Positions 50,234 through 53,902 of a stretch of DNA of 53,902 nt are shown here, in pieces. Location: assembly GCF_011045015.1 (NCBI RefSeq), contig NZ_JAAKZY010000051.1, positions 1 to 53,902 on the forward strand, in the 5' to 3' direction. Within the stretch, counting starts at the first letter, position 1, and each line of letters begins with the position of its first letter. Position numbers and translations under genes: made by a program. Origin of the DNA: Streptomyces scabichelini. Lineage in GTDB: Bacteria; Actinomycetota; Actinomycetes; Streptomycetales; Streptomycetaceae. The notes beneath the pieces were generated by a model. That model had not been told where the DNA came from. It ran no database searches and saw nothing but the letters and a program-made list of their open reading frames with translations.

Positions 50234-51183
50234 GCGCTGTCCTCGACAAGCCGGCCGACGAGAAGCCGGTGGCGAAGAAGCCGAGCCTCTGGGCGGCACC
50301 GCCCCGCCCCGTGTGGGAGGAGGAGCCGTCCAAGGCCGGAGTGGCGGGCAAGGGTCTCGTCCTGAGCCTCGCCTGCCTGGCGATCCTCTTCCCGCTGTGG
50401 ATCGTCATCGTCACCAGCCTCCAGACGAAGAAGACCATCGACGAGACCGGCGGTCTGGTGGTGATCCCCAAGAGCATCACCTTCGTCGCCTACCAGGAAC
50501 TCCTCAGTGGCGGCCAGGTTCAGCGCGCCGCGCTGGTCAGCGTCGGAGTGACCCTGGTCGGCACGCTGTTCAGCATGGCCGTGTCGGTGCTGTGCGCGTA
50601 CGGCCTCTCGCGCAGCGGCTCGCTCGCCCACCGCGGGATCCTGATGACGCTGCTGGCGACCATGTTCTTCGGCGCGGGCCTGATCCCGACGTATCTGCTG
50701 GTGCAGGGGCTCGGACTGACCGACACCTACCTGGCGCTGATCCTCCCCAGCGCGGTGAGCGTCTTCAACATCCTGGTCCTGCGGGCGTTCTTCATGGGCA
50801 TCTCCCAGGAACTGATCGACAGCGCCCGGATCGACGGTGCCGGCGACTGGCGCATCCTGTGGAAGATCGTGATGCCGCTGTCGCGGGCGGTGCTCGCGGT
50901 GATCGCCCTCTTCTACGCGGTGGGCTACTGGAGTGCCTGGTTCAACGCGTCGATCTATCTGACCGACCAGGACATGATGCCGTTGCAGAACGTCATGATC
51001 CAGCTGGTGCAGAAGCAGGAACGGCCGGTGGGGCTCTCCGCCCAGGTCAACACGGGTGAGCTGTCCGCTCTGGCGATTCAGATGGCCGTGATGGTGCTGG
51101 CCCTCATTCCGGTCGCCGTGCTTTCGCCGTTTGTCCAGCGGCACTTCAAGAAGGGCATGCTGACCGGGGCGGTCAAAGGCTGA
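50230..51183 (+). CDS. Sugar ABC transporter permease (YtcP/LplC-like)
   Basis: This 317-residue protein is the second permease of the importer. Membrane spans begin with GLVLSLACLAILFPLWIVIV near residue 42 after a Pro/Glu/Lys-rich cytoplasmic tail. The ATPase-contact motif is DSARIDGAGDWRILWKIVMP near 197. The GTG start overlaps the first permease stop by four bases, so the pair is translationally coupled. Its C-terminus ends VQRHFKKGMLTGAVKG, as is typical for the group. Confidence 0.93.
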   Translation: MSAVLDKPADEKPVAKKPSLWAAPPRPVWEEEPSKAGVAGKGLVLSLACLAILFPLWIVIVTSLQTKKTIDETGGLVVIPKSITFVAYQELLSGGQVQRAALVSVGVTLVGTLFSMAVSVLCAYGLSRSGSLAHRGILMTLLATMFFGAGLIPTYLLVQGLGLTDTYLALILPSAVSVFNILVLRAFFMGISQELIDSARIDGAGDWRILWKIVMPLSRAVLAVIALFYAVGYWSAWFNASIYLTDQDMMPLQNVMIQLVQKQERPVGLSAQVNTGELSALAIQMAVMVLALIPVAVLSPFVQRHFKKGMLTGAVKG

Positions 51184-51267
51184 CTCCGGTCAGCCCGCTT
51201 TCCTCCGGCTCCTGAACCCGCCGCGCCGATCCGCGGGGCGAGCCCGGGGCTGCCGAGTCCGTGGTGA

Positions 51268-51320
51268 ACTGCGGGCCGTTCGTGGCTGGTCGCGCAGTTC
51301 CCCGCGCCCCTGAAGGGGCG
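51268..51320 (+). repeat. Dispersed Streptomyces repeat, copy C
   Basis: This copy contains the same core as copy A (GCTGGTCGCGCAGTTCCCCG at 51285-51304) and ends in a hairpin, GCGCCCCT-GA-AGGGGCGC at 51304-51321. It lies between the permease and GH74 genes, where it could weaken read-through between the transporter and enzyme genes. Confidence 0.8.
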
Positions 51321-51376
51321 CCATCCCCCCACTCGTTACGGGGCACCGTCCCCCTTCTCGCAGAACGAGGTATGTC

Positions 51377-53602
51377 ATGCGCACGCCCCGCCCGAGCAGA
51401 CGCGCCGTTCTCGCCGGGACCGCCGCTGCCGCCGCGCTCTCCGCCGTCGGCCCGCTGGCACAGGCAGCCCCCGCCCCATCGCCGGCCGGCGCGACCCGCT
51501 ACCGCTGGCGCAACGTCGTCATCGGCGGTACCGGGTTCATCACCGGCGTGCTGTTCCACCCGTCCGTACGCGGGCTCGCCTACGCCCGTACCGACATCGG
51601 TGGTGCCTACCGGTGGGACGACCGGGCCGCCCGCTGGACCCCGCTCACCGACCACCTCGGCTGGGACGACTGGAATCTCCTCGGTGTGGAGGCGATGGCC
51701 GTCGACCCCGCGCACCCGAACCGGCTGTACCTGGCGCTCGGCACGTATGCCCAGGCGTGGGCCGGTAACGGCGCCGTCCTGCGCTCCGAGGACCGCGGCG
51801 CCACCTGGACCCGTACCGACCTCACGGCGAAGCTCGGCGCCAACGAGGACGGGCGGGGTACGGGGGAGCGACTCCTCGTCGATCCGCGTGACAGCGACAC
51901 CCTGTGGCTGGGCACCCGGCACGACGGGCTGCTCAAGTCGACCGATCGAGGCGCCACTTGGGCAGCGGCGACCGGCTTCCCGGCGAAGGCGAACTCCTCC
52001 GGGCAGGGCGTAACCTTCCTCGTCGCGGCAGGGCGTACCGTCTACGCCGGCTGGGGCGACGGGGACGGCACCTCCGGCACGGCGAACCTGTACCGCACCG
52101 CTGATGGCACGACGTGGGAGGCCGTCCCCGGACAGCCCTCCGGCACCTTGGCCAAGGTCCCGATCCGCGCCGCGTACGACCGGCACACCCGCGAGCTGTA
52201 CGTGACGTACGCCGACGCGCCCGGACCCAACGGCCAGTCCGACGGCAGCGTGCACAAGCTGCGCACCGCGACCGGCAAGTGGACCGAGGTGACGCCTGTG
52301 AAGCCGGGCGGAACCACCGAAGACGGATCGGCGGACACCTTCGGTTACGGCGGCGTCGCCGTCGACGCCCGCCGCGCGGGCACCGTCGTCGTGTCCACCA
52401 ACAACCGCTGGGCGGCCATCGACACGCTGTTCCGGACCACCGACGGCGGCCGTACCTGGACGTCCCTCAAGGACGCTGCCGTGTTCGACGTATCCGAGAC
52501 TCCTTTCCTCAACTGGGGTGGTGACAAGCCGAAGTTCGGCTGGTGGATCCAGGCGCTCGCCCTGGACCCGTACGACTCGAAGCACGTCGTGTACGGGACC
52601 GGCGCGACCCTCTATGGCACCCGCGACCTCAAGCGCTGGGCGCCGCAGATCCGCGGCCTGGAGGAGACGGCCGTGCGCCAGCTGATCTCGCCCCCGGTCG
52701 GGGAGGCGCACCTGCTGAGCGGGCTCGGGGACATCGGCGTGATGTACCACGAGCGGCTCACGGCGTCTCCGTCGCGCGGCATGGCGGCGAACCCCGTGTT
52801 CGGGTCGGCGACGGGACTCGCGCAGGCCGCGGCCAAGCCGTCGTACGTCGTCCGGGCGGGCTGGGGCGACAACGGCAACGGTGCGCACTCCAACGACGGC
52901 GGACGGACCTGGGCGCCCTTCGCGGCCCAGCCCGACATCGCCAAGAGCGCACCGGGGCCGATCGCCACCAGCGCCGACGGCAGCACGCTGCTGTGGTCCT
53001 TCGTGCACTGGGACGGCACGAAGTACGCAGCCCACCGCTCCACCGACAACGGCGCGACCTGGTCCGAGGTCTCCTCCTTTCCGAAGGGCGCCACGCCGGT
53101 CGCCGACCCGGCCGACCCGACGCTCTTCTACGCGTACGACACCGACACTGGAACGCTATACGCGAGCACTGACAGTGGCCGTTCCTTCACGGCCCGTGCG
53201 GGTGGACTGCCGTCCGGGGACAGCCAGTTCAGGCTGGTGGCGGCACCCGGGCGCAGCGGTGACCTGTGGCTTTCGACGAAGACGAACGGGTTGTACCGGT
53301 CCACGGACGGTGGCGTGCGCTTCGAGAAGGTGGCCGGCTGCCGGGCCTCGCACACCCTCGGCTTCGGCAAGGCCGCCAAGGGCGCCGACTACCCCGCGAT
53401 CTACCAGGTCGGTGCCACGGAGACGGAGACGATCACCGCCGTCTACCGCTCCGACGACGAGGCCAGAACCTGGGTACGCATCAACGACGACGCCCACCAG
53501 TGGGGATGGACGGGCGAGGTCATCACCGGTGATCCGCGCGTCCACGGCCGCGTCTACCTGGGCACCAACGGGCGCGGCATCCAGTACGGAGACCCGGTCT
53601 GA
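51377..53602 (+). CDS. Secreted GH74 xyloglucanase-like enzyme
   Basis: This 741-residue glycoside hydrolase of family 74 has a Tat-type signal (MRTPRPSRRAVLAGTAAAAA, cleaved after AQA near residue 31). It is built from two beta-propellers with repeated S-x-D-x-G-x-T-W (BNR) loops such as SEDRGATW, STDRGATW, STDNGATW and STDSGRSF. The catalytic acids are probably Asp73 in ARTDIGGAYRW and Asp452 in SGLGDIGVMYHE. GH74 enzymes cut the backbone of xyloglucan. No carbohydrate-binding module is attached. The ATG at 51377 has GAACGAGG upstream. A single base is shared with the GH42 start, so the two are coupled. Confidence 0.9.
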   Translation: MRTPRPSRRAVLAGTAAAAALSAVGPLAQAAPAPSPAGATRYRWRNVVIGGTGFITGVLFHPSVRGLAYARTDIGGAYRWDDRAARWTPLTDHLGWDDWNLLGVEAMAVDPAHPNRLYLALGTYAQAWAGNGAVLRSEDRGATWTRTDLTAKLGANEDGRGTGERLLVDPRDSDTLWLGTRHDGLLKSTDRGATWAAATGFPAKANSSGQGVTFLVAAGRTVYAGWGDGDGTSGTANLYRTADGTTWEAVPGQPSGTLAKVPIRAAYDRHTRELYVTYADAPGPNGQSDGSVHKLRTATGKWTEVTPVKPGGTTEDGSADTFGYGGVAVDARRAGTVVVSTNNRWAAIDTLFRTTDGGRTWTSLKDAAVFDVSETPFLNWGGDKPKFGWWIQALALDPYDSKHVVYGTGATLYGTRDLKRWAPQIRGLEETAVRQLISPPVGEAHLLSGLGDIGVMYHERLTASPSRGMAANPVFGSATGLAQAAAKPSYVVRAGWGDNGNGAHSNDGGRTWAPFAAQPDIAKSAPGPIATSADGSTLLWSFVHWDGTKYAAHRSTDNGATWSEVSSFPKGATPVADPADPTLFYAYDTDTGTLYASTDSGRSFTARAGGLPSGDSQFRLVAAPGRSGDLWLSTKTNGLYRSTDGGVRFEKVAGCRASHTLGFGKAAKGADYPAIYQVGATETETITAVYRSDDEARTWVRINDDAHQWGWTGEVITGDPRVHGRVYLGTNGRGIQYGDPV

Positions 53603-53902
53603 TGCCCGCGCACCAGCGACCGGGGCTCGGCGACGCCACCCGCGGCCGCATCCTCTTCGGCGGCGACTACAACCCCGAGCAGTGGCCCGAGGAGACCTGG
53701 CACGAGGACGTACGCCTCATGAAGGACGCCGGCGTCAACTCCGTCACCCTCGGCGTTTTCTCCTGGGCGAAGCTCGAACCGCGGCCCGGGGCAAGGGAGT
53801 TCGGCTGGCTGGACCGGCTGATGGACCTCATGCACGAGAACGGCATCGGCGTCGTCCTCGCCACGCCCACCTCCTCACCCCCGCCCTGGATGGGCCGCCT
53901 CC
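53602..53902 (+). CDS. GH42 beta-galactosidase, truncated by window edge
   Basis: Only the first 100 residues are present. They read ILFGGDYNPEQWPEETWHED near residue 17, VRLMKDAGVNSVTLGVFSWA after it and LATPTSSPPPWM close to the edge. These are hallmarks of family 42 beta-galactosidases. The ATG shares one base with the GH74 stop codon (TGATG). No signal peptide is visible, so galactosyl units would be removed after uptake, as expected for galactosylated xyloglucan fragments. The catalytic Glu residues lie beyond the window. Confidence 0.9.
   Translation, partial: MPAHQRPGLGDATRGRILFGGDYNPEQWPEETWHEDVRLMKDAGVNSVTLGVFSWAKLEPRPGAREFGWLDRLMDLMHENGIGVVLATPTSSPPPWMGRL

Overview
The window looks like a piece of a Streptomyces chromosome (or a very close actinomycete). 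It is uniformly GC-rich with G/C-ending codons, uses many GTG starts and ATGA stop/start overlaps, and carries Tat and lipoprotein signals. It also encodes typical streptomycete families (ECF42 sigma factor, DUF6461, MEDS-domain regulators, MptB-like glycosyltransferase, GH74). I count 46 protein-coding calls, including one 51-residue gene, one tentative 17-codon leader ORF and one GH42 gene cut by the right edge. I see no rRNA, tRNA, CRISPR array or insertion sequence.

Layout. 1-2.5 kb: a quinone-oxidoreductase-type reductase, then a coupled molybdopterin oxidoreductase and flavin reductase. 2.5-6.5 kb: an iron-siderophore ABC operon (ATPase, binding lipoprotein, double-length permease) behind a perfect iron-box palindrome. 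6.5-10.8 kb: a universal stress protein, a phosphoketolase and a divergent Rv1733c-like membrane protein, with unusual short repeats between them. 10.9-14 kb: CE7 esterase, serine beta-lactamase-like esterase and an aminoglycoside-phosphotransferase-fold kinase. 14-16.3 kb: a rifampicin monooxygenase (Rox) with a long inverted repeat and possible leader peptide upstream, then a secreted AMIN-like protein. 16.4-20.5 kb: DUF6461 protein, a decayed stretch, a dinucleotide-binding reductase and an SDR divergent from their LysR regulator. 20.7-26 kb: HtrA-like protease, a coupled pair of MEDS regulators (one with an ATPase kinase domain, one with STAS) and a STAND ATPase. 26-30.8 kb: alpha/beta hydrolase, two methyltransferases, a MerR regulator and a GH13 glucosidase.

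30.7-34.9 kb is an ECF42 unit: a YCII-SnoaL fusion, a YCII (DGPF) protein and the sigma factor, followed by a 51-residue basic protein and an MFS exporter. The same promoter-like sequence (TGTCGA, 17-base gap, CGTC) stands in front of the YCII operon and in front of the small gene plus exporter, so the sigma factor probably drives both. 35-44 kb: methyltransferase, a short Rho paralogue with altered RNA-binding residues, a D,D-carboxypeptidase overlapping a GT87 transferase by 241 bases, an MptB-like transferase, a glutaminase and an aldehyde dehydrogenase followed by a Zur-like box and a strong hairpin.

44.2 kb to the end is a probable xyloglucan-utilisation locus: GH3 beta-glucosidase with an inserted trefoil-like domain, a divergent sugar ABC transporter (lipoprotein and two permeases), secreted GH74 and the start of a GH42 beta-galactosidase. 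Two identical 14-base LacI-type palindromes overlap the predicted start points of the divergent promoters. All functional calls rest on reading the sequence and on family knowledge; no search was run.
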